Counted from the stretch's first letter, positions 21,663-28,898 are shown. The stretch: 32,873 nt of DNA from Leidyana gryllorum EB-2025a (GCA_048772705.1 JBLWGC010000052.1:1-32873); one strand, 5' to 3'. The notes: generated by a model from the sequence alone, not told the origin. Translations and numbers: made by a program.

Positions 21663-21727
21663 CTCAGAGCCCGGATTTCCGAGTTTGTATTTAATAATCA
21701 CACACTCTGCCGACTAAGATACAACAG
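21663..21727 (-). pseudogene. tRNA-Asn pseudogene
   Basis: D arm AGTCGGCAGAG remains; loop TTATTAA reads ATT; T arm truncated. Same lineage as 3119 and 16272. Confidence 0.78.
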
Positions 21728-21828
21728 TTACGATATTTCAAAGGTCAGTAGAGAGACGCGTGTTGCATGTGTCCAGTTAGCGCTAGTCCGGATGGCTCTA
21801 CCAACTCTTTTTTGGGAAGGACTGAATG

Positions 21829-21900
21829 GGTTGCGTGGTGTAGTGGTCAGCACTGGAGACTCTGAATCTCCCGACCTGGGTTCGATTCCCGGCGCGACCT
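21829..21900 (+). tRNA. tRNA-Gln(CTG)
   Basis: Complete; best Gln-CTG copy with a perfect T arm. Confidence 0.96.
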
Positions 21901-21965
21901 CAAAACTGGTCCTCACTACTTCGTAAAAGCTCGCCACTTCTCTCTTGGTCTGCGGGACCTTCGCT

Positions 21966-22038
21966 GCAGCCATGGTCTAGTGGTCACGACGTCTGCTTCA
22001 CACGCAGAAGGTCCCGAGTTCGATCCTCGGTGGCTGTA
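21966..22038 (+). tRNA. tRNA-Val(CAC)
   Basis: Complete; acceptor GCAGCCA/TGGCTGT, loop TTCACAC. Its direct duplicate at 14284 is AAC. Confidence 0.96.
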
Positions 22039-22093
22039 GCTCGCAACTTTCAGCGGGCACCAAAAAAGACAATCTTAAGCGAGATCAACTGTG

Positions 22094-22165
22094 CTCCGAG
22101 ACCGGGAATCGAACCCGGGTCTTCCGCGTGACAGGCGGAAATACTAACCACTATACTATCTCGAA
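22094..22165 (-). tRNA. tRNA-Asp(GTC)
   Basis: As 21113, except the 5' strand is TTCGAGA, leaving a T-G at pair 2. Confidence 0.93.
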
Positions 22166-22259
22166 CGCTCCGAACACTCCAGCCTGAAACCCCAAAAGTC
22201 CTTCCATCTTGAGATTCCAGGGATAGAAAACGCGTGGAGCAGCGAGCCAACAACATCCC

Positions 22260-22339
22260 GGCAAGATGACCGAGTGGTCTGAGGCGCTGTGCTCAGACCG
22301 GAGTCCGAAAGGTCGTGGGTTCGAATCCCACTTTTGTTA
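22260..22339 (+). tRNA. tRNA-Leu(CAG)
   Basis: As 14574, with 3' strand TTTTGTT (G-U at pair 1). Confidence 0.9.
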
Positions 22340-22375
22340 GGTTGCGCCCCAAACGGGAAAAACATAGAGTGCGGT

Positions 22376-22447
22376 TGAGCCCAGAGTGATTCGAACACCC
22401 AACCTTCTGATCTGGAGTCAGACGCGCTACCGTTGCGCCATAGGCCC
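22376..22447 (-). tRNA. tRNA-Trp(CCA)
   Basis: Complete; acceptor GGGCCTA/TGGGCTC, intact GGCGCAACGG D arm, T5 run shortly downstream. Confidence 0.96.
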
Positions 22448-22473
22448 AAAACCATCCCCCGTTCCAGACTCAT

Positions 22474-22539
22474 TTACCGGCAATCGGCCCGCTTCTTAGG
22501 CGTGACATGCGAAAATAGTAACCACTATGCTATCTCGGA
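22474..22539 (-). pseudogene. tRNA-Asp pseudogene
   Basis: 5' end and GTC loop intact, T arm collapsed; the inverted twin of 20739-20803. Confidence 0.82.
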
Positions 22540-22619
22540 CGCTCTGAACACGCCACGCACATTCCATTCGTTCAGAAAACGGCCGTTACCGCGTACGAGC
22601 TTCAACAACAAGGTGTCAC

Positions 22620-22690
22620 GCATCTGTGGTCTAGTGGTAGAATGTCTCGTTGCCATCGAGACGACCCGGGTTCGATTCCCGGCAGATGCA
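22620..22690 (+). tRNA. tRNA-Gly(GCC)
   Basis: Complete; identical to 14926-14996. Confidence 0.97.
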
Positions 22691-22765
22691 GAGGACACAT
22701 GGTTGCTTTTCCACCATTCAGAAATTCATGCGTGAGTTGGTGTTTAACCCTCCAACCACATCGCA

Positions 22766-22847
22766 CGACAACTGCTGGATTTGAACCAGCGCGGGCCAGG
22801 CCCAGTAGATTTCGAGTCTACCCCCTTAACCACTCGGGCAAGTTGCC
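22766..22847 (-). tRNA. tRNA-Ser(CGA)
   Basis: Complete; loop CTCGAAA. It occupies the slot held by Ser-AGA in three sister modules. Confidence 0.96.
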
Positions 22848-22957
22848 ACCTGTCGAACTCGGTATGCCGCAGACAGTGGCTACCAGCACGGCTCTCGCGC
22901 ATGACAAACACGCTGCGTGATATGTGGTCTTGGGCCCTTCAAAGGTCGTAACTTCGA

Positions 22958-22982
22958 GTATTTAAATACGGTGGGTGCACCC
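22958..22982. repeat. Pair of perfect palindromes in an Ala flank
   Basis: GTATTTAAATAC (12 bases) and GGGTGCACCC (10 bases) lie three bases apart. The same pair occurs at 26262-26286, again just downstream of an Ala- gene. Confidence 0.8.
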
Positions 22983-22992
22983 GTACGAAGTT

Positions 22993-23065
22993 TGGACGAC
23001 CTGGGTATCGATCCCAGTACCTCTCGCATGCGAAGCGAGCGCTCTGCCATTTGAGCTAGCCGCCC
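22993..23065 (-). tRNA. tRNA-Ala(CGC)
   Basis: Complete; loop TTCGCAT on CTCGC/GCGAG gives CGC for GCG. G3:U70 retained. Confidence 0.95.
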
Positions 23066-23161
23066 GTTGCGCAGACCCGCTAGCGTTTAGGGGCCCTGAC
23101 ATACTATGAGGTGTTTCGAAGAGGGTACGGCTCTCGGCCAAAGCTGCGGCTCAGTGACTTG

Positions 23162-23234
23162 TCCACTGTAGTCTAAGTGGCTAGGATATGCGACTTTCAC
23201 CCGCACGATCCGGGTTCAATTCCCGGCAGTGGAA
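23162..23234 (+). tRNA. tRNA-Glu(TTC)
   Basis: Acceptor and T arm perfect; loop CTTTCAC; stem TGCGA/CCGCA has one clash. Confidence 0.93.
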
Positions 23235-23291
23235 ATCCAGCAGAGTGTGCTTGTAGGCAACGGTTCCACTACTCCCAGAGACATTGATTTG

Positions 23292-23364
23292 CACCGCCCG
23301 CGGGGCTCGAACCCGCGACTGCAAGATTAAAAGTCTTGCGCTCTACCGACTGAGCTAGGGCGGC
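23292..23364 (-). tRNA. tRNA-Lys(TTT)
   Basis: Complete; acceptor GCCGCCC/GGGCGGT, loop CTTTTAA. Inverted twin of 6862. Confidence 0.97.
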
Positions 23365-23492
23365 AAGGAAGCTCTAAACTTAGTTACACCCTATTTGCCG
23401 GTGGGTGGATCCGTGGAAGTATTGAGTGGTGGAACAATGTGCTTCAGTAACTTCCGTCAATACGGACTCATTCGTGATGTCCAGTTAACATT

Positions 23493-23563
23493 GCCTTCTT
23501 AGCTTGGGGCAGAGCATTCGCTTAGTAAGTGAAAGGTCGCCGGTTCGATTCGGGCAGAAGGCT
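23493..23563 (+). tRNA. tRNA-Thr(AGT)
   Basis: Loop TTAGTAA. The D-loop is one base short (CTTGGGGCAG), and there is one clash in each of the anticodon and T stems. Confidence 0.86.
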
Positions 23564-23611
23564 TGGCTCACGAGCCAATCTATCCTGCAACTGTTCCCTT
23601 CTGCGCACACT

Positions 23612-23683
23612 TAGAAGTGCGTCGTTTCGATCGACGGACCTTTGCGTTATGAGCCTAACACTCTTCCACTGAGCTACACTGCT
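23612..23683 (-). tRNA. initiator tRNA-Met(CAT), degenerate
   Basis: T-loop ATCGAAA and loop CTCATAA are kept. Stem TTAGG/CGCAA loses G:C pairs and the 3' acceptor CACTTCT has one clash. Confidence 0.8.
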
Positions 23684-23824
23684 CAGTCTGCAACATGGAA
23701 GAGGTAGCCGAAATGTGATCCTCGAGATGTTAGTTGCCCTGACTGCCCTACCGAAGCGGGCTAACGAGGTGGCTGTGTTGGTTCTGAGGGCAACATGTCC
23801 GGTCAAGTCAAACGACGACCAATA

Positions 23825-23894
23825 GGGCTGTTCTGGAATCGAACCCAGGACTCCTTCCACTCTGAGGAAGGATTATATCAGCAGAGCAACAGCC
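23825..23894 (-). pseudogene. tRNA-Pro pseudogene (AGA)
   Basis: Acceptor and most of the T arm are Pro. The D arm is scrambled (GCTCTGCTGATAT) and loop TCAGAGT reads AGA. Confidence 0.8.
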
Positions 23895-23980
23895 GAATAC
23901 TTGGGTGCATACAACCGGATATACAAATGGAGATTCGAATCTACTGTGGCCTTTTCCAGCTTTTTTGGGATGATCGCCGC

Positions 23981-24064
23981 TGCACAGAATGGGATTCCAA
24001 CCCATGCAGACTTGCGCCTACCAGAACTTGAGTCTGGCCCCTTAGACCACTCGGGCATCTGTGC
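23981..24064 (-). tRNA. tRNA-Leu(CAA)
   Basis: Perfect acceptor GCACAGA/TCTGTGC. Stem CCAGA/TCTGG has loop CTCAAGT (CAA) for UUG. Long variable arm TAGGCGCAAGTCTGC. B box GGGTTGGAATCCC has C56 changed. No intron, although Leu-CAA often has one in eukaryotes. Confidence 0.9.
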
Positions 24065-24160
24065 ATTACTTGCCTTCTGAGTTCCAAAGTGTTAATGGCT
24101 TCCGTTGCGACCGCCAATGTCGTTCTGGCTGCGGTGTGCCGCCCCAAAGTACTCTCACGC

Positions 24161-24239
24161 CCCGGGGTGCTTAGATGGTAACGTATCTGACTGTAGTGGT
24201 GGCATCAGATATTCCACGAGTAAATTCCGTCCCACCCGA
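24161..24239 (+). tRNA. tRNA-Tyr(GTA), degenerate, 7-base intron
   Basis: Stem TCTGA/TCAGA with CTGTAG then TGGTGGC, matching the intron site of 16961. D arm (TGCTTAGATGGTAAC) and T arm (CGAGTAAATTCCG) are poor, so the B box is probably dead. Confidence 0.78.
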
Positions 24240-24335
24240 AGTTGAGGAGTGGACTTCTTGCAACGCAGTTCGTCTGACGCTCCTGTTCCATCCCATCCTG
24301 ATCGATGCTTCGCCACCTCCACAGCCTCGCTCAAA

Positions 24336-24408
24336 GTCCGAGTCGTCTAGTGGGTTAGGACAGCACGTTGTGGCCGTGCAAACCCAGGCTCGATTCCTGG
24401 CTCGGACA
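24336..24408 (+). tRNA. tRNA-His(GTG)
   Basis: Acceptor GTCCGAG/CTCGGAC perfect; loop TTGTGGC on GCACG/CGTGC. The D-loop has one extra G. Confidence 0.94.
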
Positions 24409-24495
24409 GTATGTCTCCGGTGTCTCGGATGGAAACTCTTGCCCAGTCGACAACGCTTGATCGCGACACACTCTCATTTAACGCCCCCGTTGATT

Positions 24496-24568
24496 GGGGG
24501 TATGGCCCAATGGATGTGGCATCGGTCCACGGAAGTGGGGATTGTGTGCTCGAGTCCCAGTAGCGTCT
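24496..24568 (+). tRNA. tRNA-Arg(ACG), degenerate
   Basis: Loop CCACGGA reads ACG. Acceptor GGGGGTA/TAGCGTC and T stem (TGTGCTCGAGTCCCA) have clashes. Confidence 0.75.
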
Positions 24569-24704
24569 GGCCGAGTGGTCGGGTTTTATGATGCAACTCA
24601 GATTTTGTCTCAGCTGGGCAGACTTCACTCGGGATCGTACGAGTGAGAGCCGCATATCTTAGCCGACCTTGGAGAGACGTGGAGTGAGTCAACAATTGTA
24701 AGAC

Positions 24705-24776
24705 GGGCTGTTCTGGGAATCGAACCCAGGACTCCTTTCACCCTTAGGAAGGAACATACCACTAGACCAGACAGCG
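24705..24776 (-). tRNA. tRNA-Pro(AGG), degenerate
   Basis: T arm intact; loop TAAGGGT still reads AGG, but U33 is A. Acceptor CGCTGTC/AACAGCC and anticodon stem are damaged. Confidence 0.75.
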
Positions 24777-24857
24777 GAATGGGAAGGGGGATACAACCGG
24801 CTACGTACAGGCGTAAACTCGAAGTGATGGCTAAATCCGCCCTGGAATGATTACCAT

Positions 24858-24942
24858 TGCACAGAATGGGTTCCGCAGCGATGCAGACTTGCGCCCACCA
24901 GAATGCCCTAGTGGGTAAGGCGCTGTCTTCAGACCCCACTCA
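24858..24942. pseudogene. Leu-CAA 3' fragment (-) joined to a Leu-like fragment (+)
   Basis: 24858-24904 on the minus strand is the acceptor, T arm and variable arm of Leu-CAA. From about 24903 on the plus strand, CCTAGTGGGTAAGGCGCTGT and CTTCAGACC resemble a Leu D and anticodon arm. Confidence 0.65.
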
Positions 24943-25025
24943 CATGGTCGTTAGTATCTTTCTCCCGCCTTTAAGTTCACTGGCTACCCGAAGAAACCCC
25001 AGACTAATTATTTCGATGCTGCATT

Positions 25026-25106
25026 GCGAGAATGCCCGAGAGGTTAAGGGGGTGGCCTTAAGATCCACTGGTTAATTCCGCGTGGGTTCGAACCCCACTT
25101 CTCGCA
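25026..25106 (+). tRNA. tRNA-Leu(TAA)
   Basis: Only copy in the window. Acceptor GCGAGAA/TTCTCGC perfect, discriminator A. Stem GTGGC/TCCAC (one clash) with loop CTTAAGA (TAA) for UUA. D arm CCCGAGAGGTTAAGG, T-arm GTGGGTTCGAACCCCAC. Confidence 0.94.
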
Positions 25107-25158
25107 TAAGGAGTCGAGTGTCGCTGGGAGAAAGGGTCGGCTACCGGCCGGATTCGCC

Positions 25159-25193
25159 GTAGTCAGATGCTGTACCAAGTGAGCGAACCCCCG
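25159..25193 (-). pseudogene. tRNA-Tyr 5' fragment
   Basis: GGGGGTTCGCTCACTTGG and CAGCATCTGACTA match the Tyr 5' half. Confidence 0.7.
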
Positions 25194-25241
25194 TCGTGTG
25201 ACCCTTGTACATCGAAGTTTGCTCCCGAACAGCCTCTATGA

Positions 25242-25275
25242 GCACCGCTTGCGGTGCTGCAACCCGCGACTGCAA
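25242..25275 (-). pseudogene. tRNA-Lys 3' fragment
   Basis: TTGCAGTCGCGGGTTGCAGC and the remains of the acceptor match Lys. The 145 bases that follow to 25420 hold nothing I recognise. Confidence 0.65.
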
Positions 25276-25421
25276 CACGCGAAGAGGCTATCGCTATCTA
25301 TCCAATTCGCCATGTGGGCGGGCAGCATTTCAACAACCTTGGCCAGACAAGACAGAGGCAAGTGACCATACCGGGCTCTGAGCGAAGGCACACGCTCCAC
25401 TCGATATATCAAACAGTCCCT

Positions 25422-25489
25422 GCGTCCATGGTCTAGCTGTCACGAAGTCTCTCCAGGCAGGGAGTCATGATTGATCCTCGGTGGCTGGA
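25422..25489 (+). pseudogene. tRNA-Val pseudogene
   Basis: CCATGGTCTAGCTGTCACGA and ATCCTCGGTGGCTGGA match Val. The anticodon arm is unrecognisable and five bases are missing. Confidence 0.8.
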
Positions 25490-25537
25490 GCTCGCATCTT
25501 TGGAGTGAGCACCGAACGAAGTCTATAGCGAGCTGTG

Positions 25538-25594
25538 CTGTAAGACCGGCAATCGTACACAGGTGTTCCGCGTGACGGGCGGAAATACTAAAGA
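25538..25594 (-). pseudogene. tRNA-Asp pseudogene, 5' truncated
   Basis: GTCACGCGGAACACC and GATTGCCGGTCTTA match Asp with anticodon GTC. The 5' acceptor and D arm are gone. Confidence 0.75.
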
Positions 25595-25671
25595 CTTTGG
25601 TGGACCTGCCCAATGACTTGCATGGCTCCACCCTAAGGCAGATGGACTGTAACTAAGTTTCGCGTTTCCTT

Positions 25672-25744
25672 GTCGTCCTAGCTCTGTCGGTAGAGCGCAA
25701 GCCTCCTAATCTTGCAGTCGTAGATTGAAGTCCCGTGGGCGGTG
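25672..25744 (+). pseudogene. tRNA-Lys-body gene with CCT (Arg) anticodon
   Basis: Third copy of the Lys+/Glu- pair. Acceptor GTCGTCC/GGGCGGT is wobble-rich, loop CTCCTAA reads CCT, and the B box is GTAGATTGAAGTCCC. Probably inactive. Confidence 0.78.
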
Positions 25745-25804
25745 CGGACCAATGAGTCGGGAGTAAGAATGCAGTATGTTGCCTACAAGCCCACCCAGCT
25801 GCAT

Positions 25805-25877
25805 TTCCGCTGCCGGGACTCGAACCGGGATGGTGCGGGTAGGAGCCGCATATACTGACCACCTACACTAAAGGGGA
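25805..25877 (-). pseudogene. tRNA-Glu-body gene with CCT (Arg) anticodon
   Basis: Glu T arm (CCGGTTCGAGTCCCGG) with altered D arm (TAGTGTAGGTGG), loop CTCCTAC and a broken acceptor (TCCCCTT/CAGCGGA). Confidence 0.78.
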
Positions 25878-26081
25878 CGGGTCACCACAGTTGCACTGAC
25901 GAATGAGGGCAGAAAAGGCCTGAAAATCCTGAGTTCTACACAGGAAACCTGGGGCATCACGCGAGAGATCCGCGGATCGATAGCAAGGCTGTGCAGCTTT
26001 GTCACTGGTCCAGCCTCGGACATGATGAAGAAAACGGAAATGATGGCTCTGATCATGTCGGCAGATTTGACACCTATCTAA
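25872..26081 (+). other. Unexplained open stretch, coding-like
   Basis: No tRNA similarity. One plus-strand frame stays open for about 70 codons to TAA at 26079, reading VALTNEGRKGLKILSS near its start and DMMKKTEMMALIMSADLTPI at its end. There is no start codon near the left edge. It may be a captured exon or a piece of a mobile element. I do not recognise the protein. Confidence 0.45.
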
Positions 26082-26120
26082 GGATATAAATCTTCCTTGC
26101 CTGGAAGAAGATTGTAAGTG

Positions 26121-26193
26121 GGTCTTGCAGCTCAGTTGGGAGAGCATGTGGCTGTCAGCCACAAAGTCGCGGGTTCGAAACCTGTGAGATCCG
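26121..26193 (+). tRNA. tRNA-Asn body with GTC (Asp) anticodon
   Basis: Anticodon stem TGTGG/CCACA is perfect but the loop is CTGTCAG, reading GTC. U8 is C, the 3' acceptor is GAGATCC and the T stem has a G-U. Asp-RS and Asn-RS recognise closely related anticodons, so its charging is unclear. Paired with Ala as in the other Asn modules. Confidence 0.85.
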
Positions 26194-26261
26194 GGTCTTA
26201 CGGCGCTTTACTCTCTCCACGGCACTTATGGTCTTGGACCCTTCAAAGGTCGTAACTCTGA

Positions 26262-26286
26262 GTATTTAAATACGGTGGGTGCACCC
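26262..26286. repeat. Pair of perfect palindromes in an Ala flank
   Basis: Second copy of the GTATTTAAATAC and GGGTGCACCC pair described at 22958-22982. Confidence 0.8.
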
Positions 26287-26296
26287 GTACGCGCTT

Positions 26297-26369
26297 TGGA
26301 CGACCTGGGCATCGATCCCAGTACCTCTCGCATGCTAAGCGAGCGCTCTACCATTTGAGCTAGTCGCCC
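26297..26369 (-). tRNA. tRNA-Ala(AGC)
   Basis: Complete; identical to 212-284. Confidence 0.97.
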
Positions 26370-26484
26370 ATTCAGCAAACCCCAGTACATCCAGTTCTTT
26401 TTACATGGTATGACCAATCTCACAACTGCATCGATCATTTTCACCAGTTTGTGCTCCACTTTGCACAAACGAAGGCACGCAGGA

Positions 26485-26557
26485 AACGGCTGGAGGGACT
26501 CGAACCCTCAACCTTTGACTTAGGAGGGCAACGCGCTATCCATTGCACCACAACCGC
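26485..26557 (-). tRNA. tRNA-Arg(CCT)
   Basis: Only copy. Acceptor GCGGTTG/CAGCCGT, D arm GTGCAATGGATAGCGC, loop CTCCTAA (CCT) for AGG, T-arm GAGGGTTCGAGTCCCTC. Stem TTGCC/GTCAA has one clash. Confidence 0.91.
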
Positions 26558-26657
26558 ATTCGGGACGCACCCGACTTTTGAGTGGGACGAAACCGGGCTG
26601 CCCCGAAGTGTCTCCTGTTTCACCCAACCAGTATCGAGATGACCCAAGCCTATCCAT

Positions 26658-26730
26658 GGTGCGGTGGCCTAATGGATAGGGCATCGGTCTTCGGAACTGG
26701 GAGTTGTGGGCTCGAGTTCCATCCGCATCA
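26658..26730 (+). tRNA. tRNA-Arg(TCG)
   Basis: Only copy. Acceptor GGTGCGG/CCGCATC, D arm GGCCTAATGGATAGGGC, loop CTTCGGA (TCG) for CGA/CGG. T-arm GTGGGCTCGAGTTCCAT is imperfect. Confidence 0.9.
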
Positions 26731-26819
26731 TAGCCTCTCACTCGGAAGACATTCCGTTTCGACCGAGGCAAGCTTGCTAGCAGTTTGGGGAGCCACTGCC
26801 GCTCATGTCGAGTTGAAGT

Positions 26820-26878
26820 GCTAGTGATATGATTTTCTTTCGCTTGTGGGAGTGCTCGAATCGATTCCCGAGAAGTCC
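26820..26878 (+). pseudogene. tRNA-Pro pseudogene
   Basis: CTAGTGATATGATT and TCGATTCCCGAGAAGTCC match Pro-CGG. The 5' acceptor is missing and the anticodon arm is unpaired. Confidence 0.7.
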
Positions 26879-26954
26879 GTTTTTGAGTAGGTTGCAGAGA
26901 GCTCGACGCAGAAATCGCCCGAGTCTCTCGGGGTGCTGCATCTCTTTCGCAATT

Positions 26955-27025
26955 GCACTTGTGGTCTAAGGGTACGATGCGACCCTTCCAAGGTCGTAAC
27001 CCGGGTTCGAGTCCCGGCAGCTGCA
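26955..27025 (+). tRNA. tRNA-Gly(TCC)
   Basis: Only intact copy. Stem CGACC/GGTCG with loop CTTCCAA (TCC) for GGA. T-arm CCGGGTTCGAGTCCCGG perfect. Acceptor GCACTTG/CAGCTGC has one C-C. Decayed remains of this gene form the Asn/Ala spacers elsewhere. Confidence 0.93.
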
Positions 27026-27096
27026 GCTGTATGTAGGTCGAACGACCTGTATACCAGTGGAAGTGAGGGGACTGAGTGCCAATACAATACAACGGC

Positions 27097-27176
27097 TGAC
27101 AAGAGTGGGATTCGAACCCACGGCCTTTCGAACTGCGGCCGTAGCACAGCGCCCTAGACCACTCGGCCATCTCGCC
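27097..27176 (-). tRNA. tRNA-Leu body with ACG (Arg) anticodon
   Basis: Leu class II body with perfect T arm and stem CTGTG/CGCAG, but loop CTACGGC reads ACG (Arg CGN by inosine). Acceptor GGCGAGA/TCTTGTC has one C... pair change (G4 region) and is otherwise sound. A leucine-charged product would put Leu at Arg codons. Confidence 0.87.
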
Positions 27177-27282
27177 GGAGTGCTCTTGGCTCGCCACTTT
27201 ACACGTTTTCTGTTCGTGATGTCTCGAGAAGGGACGATATTTTCAACATTCCGGGGCGAAGAGCAATGCACTTTAGACTGCC

Positions 27283-27354
27283 TGTCCGAGCCAGGAATCG
27301 AGCCTGGGTTTGCACGGCCACAACGTGCTGTCCTAACCACTAGACGACTCGGAC
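27283..27354 (-). tRNA. tRNA-His(GTG)
   Basis: Complete; identical to 11616-11687 in the cloverleaf. Confidence 0.96.
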
Positions 27355-27421
27355 AACCTTTGAGCGAGGCTGTAGAGGTAGCGAAGCATCGATCAGGATG
27401 GAATGAAGTTCACTCCTCAAC

Positions 27422-27501
27422 TCCCGGCGGACGGAATTTGCTCGTCGAATATTTGATGCCACCACTACAATCACGTGCGTTGCCATCTAAGCAACTCGGG
27501 G
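27422..27501 (-). pseudogene. tRNA-Tyr pseudogene (GTA, intron form)
   Basis: TTGTAG plus TGGTGGC and ATCA mark the Tyr intron, but stem, D arm (GCTTAGATGGCAAC) and B box (CGAGCAAATTCCG) have decayed. Confidence 0.75.
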
Positions 27502-27595
27502 CGTAAGAGTACTCCGGGGCGGTACACTGCACCCAGAACGACATCGACGTCGCAACGGAAGCCATTAACACTCAGGAACTCAGAAAGAAAGTAAC

Positions 27596-27679
27596 TCACA
27601 GATGCCCGAGTGGTCTAAGGGGCCAGACTCAAGTTCTGGTAGGCGCAAGTCTGCATGGGTTCGAATGCCATTCTGTGCA
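27596..27679 (+). tRNA. tRNA-Leu(CAA)
   Basis: As 28727 but begins TCACAGA, so pair 1 is T-C, and one T-stem clash (AATGCCAT). Loop CTCAAGT. Confidence 0.87.
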
Positions 27680-27767
27680 ACGGTGATCATCCTCGAGAAT
27701 AGGCTGGAAAAGCTACGGTAGATTCGAATCTCTATCTGTATATCCGGTTGCATGCATCCAAGTATTC

Positions 27768-27838
27768 GGCTATTTGGTCTAGCGGTGGTATCCCTGTCAG
27801 AATGGAAAGAGAAATGGATCCGATTCCCAGAAAAGCTA
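27768..27838 (+). pseudogene. tRNA-Pro pseudogene (AGA)
   Basis: GGCTATTTGGTCTAGCGGTGG and GATTCCCAGAAAAGCT are Pro. Loop TCAGAAT and damaged stems. Inverted relative of 23825. Confidence 0.78.
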
Positions 27839-27905
27839 ATTTTGGTGTTGACCTGACATCCCACTGCTTTTCAGGATGGTACGGCTCTCGCCCAAAGCAT
27901 GCACC

Positions 27906-27958
27906 CGCGCGGACCAGGCCCAATAGAATTCAAATCCACCACCCCTCCAGAACTCGGG
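27906..27958 (-). pseudogene. tRNA-Ser fragment (TGA-like)
   Basis: CCCGAG, GGGGTGG, GGATTTGAATTC and GGGCCTGGTCCGCGCG align with the Ser D, anticodon and variable arms. The loop would read TGA. Both ends are missing. Confidence 0.65.
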
Positions 27959-27965
27959 ATTTTCT

Positions 27966-28001
27966 TTCCTGCGTGTGTCGTAAGCAGTAGACCATGGCTG
28001 T
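27966..28001 (-). pseudogene. tRNA-Val 5' fragment
   Basis: ACAGCCATGGTCTACTGC and ACACGC match the Val 5' half with a deletion. Confidence 0.7.
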
Positions 28002-28077
28002 ACGGAGCTTCCGGGCCGTGAACGGGGCGTATGTCTTTCGAAACACGTATCCGATGAGCCTCACAGAAGTTGGACGG

Positions 28078-28108
28078 CCTGGAGTAGCTCATTTAGAGAG
28101 CATCTAAC
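28078..28108 (+). pseudogene. tRNA-Tyr 5' fragment
   Basis: CCTGGAGTAGCTCATTTAGAG and GCATCTAAC match Tyr up to the anticodon stem, preceded by the Tyr flank TTGGACGG. An inverted relative of this junction lies near 14180. Confidence 0.7.
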
Positions 28109-28167
28109 GCTCCTGTTACATTTCATCCTGATTGATGCCCCACTGCCTTGATAGCTACTTGCAGATT

Positions 28168-28239
28168 ATCCGAGTCGTCTAGTGGTTGGGACAGCAAGCT
28201 GTGGCCGTGCGCAGCCAGGCTCGATTCCCGGCTCGGCCC
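28168..28239 (+). tRNA. tRNA-His(GTG), degenerate
   Basis: Loop CTGTGGC on GCAAG/CGTGC. Acceptor ATCCGAG/CTCGGCC and T stem CCAGG/CCCGG each have a clash, and position 73 is C. Confidence 0.8.
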
Positions 28240-28311
28240 ATATGTCTCCGGTGTCTCGAATGGAACTCTCTCTTGATGGTTATACACTTTCATTCGACGG
28301 CTCCGTTGATT

Positions 28312-28384
28312 GGCCCTATGGCCTAATGGATATGGCATCGGTCTACGGAACCGGGGATTCTGGGTTCGAGTCCCACTGGCGTCT
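28312..28384 (+). tRNA. tRNA-Arg(ACG)
   Basis: Same anticodon arm and T arm as 1519. Acceptor GGCCCTA/TGGCGTC has two clashes. Confidence 0.85.
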
Positions 28385-28503
28385 GGGCGAATGGCCGGGT
28401 TGCAGCCTCGCCTGTTGAGTCAACAACTCAGATCCTGTCTTGGCTGTCAGGGACAGTGTGCGGGATGGGTCGAGGTGCCGTGTTGGGTCAACAACTATCA
28501 GAC

Positions 28504-28573
28504 GGGCTGTTCTGGATATTAAACCAGGACTTCTTCCACCCGAAACAAGTGCATACCACTAGACCAAACAGCC
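28504..28573 (-). tRNA. tRNA-Pro(CGG), degenerate
   Basis: Acceptor and D arm intact; TCGGGT loop region reads CGG, but the anticodon stem and B box (GGTTTAATATCC) are damaged and two bases are missing. Confidence 0.72.
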
Positions 28574-28726
28574 GCCTATCGGTGGTGCAAGCCGCCGATA
28601 GAGATGCTTTAGGAAGTGAGCACCCCCGGCCGTACAACTTCTTCGGGGCTGGAGGCCGATACACCGCACCCAGACGACAGTCGCAACGGAAGCCGTTTGC
28701 ACGCTGAAACTCAGAAGGGAAGTAAC

Positions 28727-28810
28727 GCACAGATGCCCGAGTGGTCTAAGGAGCCAGACTCAAGTTCTGGTAGGCGCAAGTCTGCATGGGTTCGAATCCC
28801 ATTCTGTGCA
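28727..28810 (+). tRNA. tRNA-Leu(CAA)
   Basis: Best Leu-CAA: acceptor GCACAGA/TCTGTGC, stem CCAGA/TCTGG, loop CTCAAGT, long variable arm, T-arm ATGGGTTCGAATCCCAT. No intron. Confidence 0.95.
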
Positions 28811-28898
28811 ACGGTGATCATTACCAAAAATAGGCTGGAAAAGGCCACAGTAGATTCGAGTCTCCATCCGTAATCCGGTTGCATGCATCCAAGTATTC

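Noticed and set aside
23981-24064. Intron in Leu-CAA
   Set aside because: The anticodon loop is a standard seven bases in all three copies; the extra length is an ordinary class II variable arm.
24903-24942. Possible selenocysteine tRNA
   Set aside because: CTTCAGACC looked reminiscent, but there is no long acceptor, UCA anticodon or matching T arm. It fits a Leu-like scrap better.
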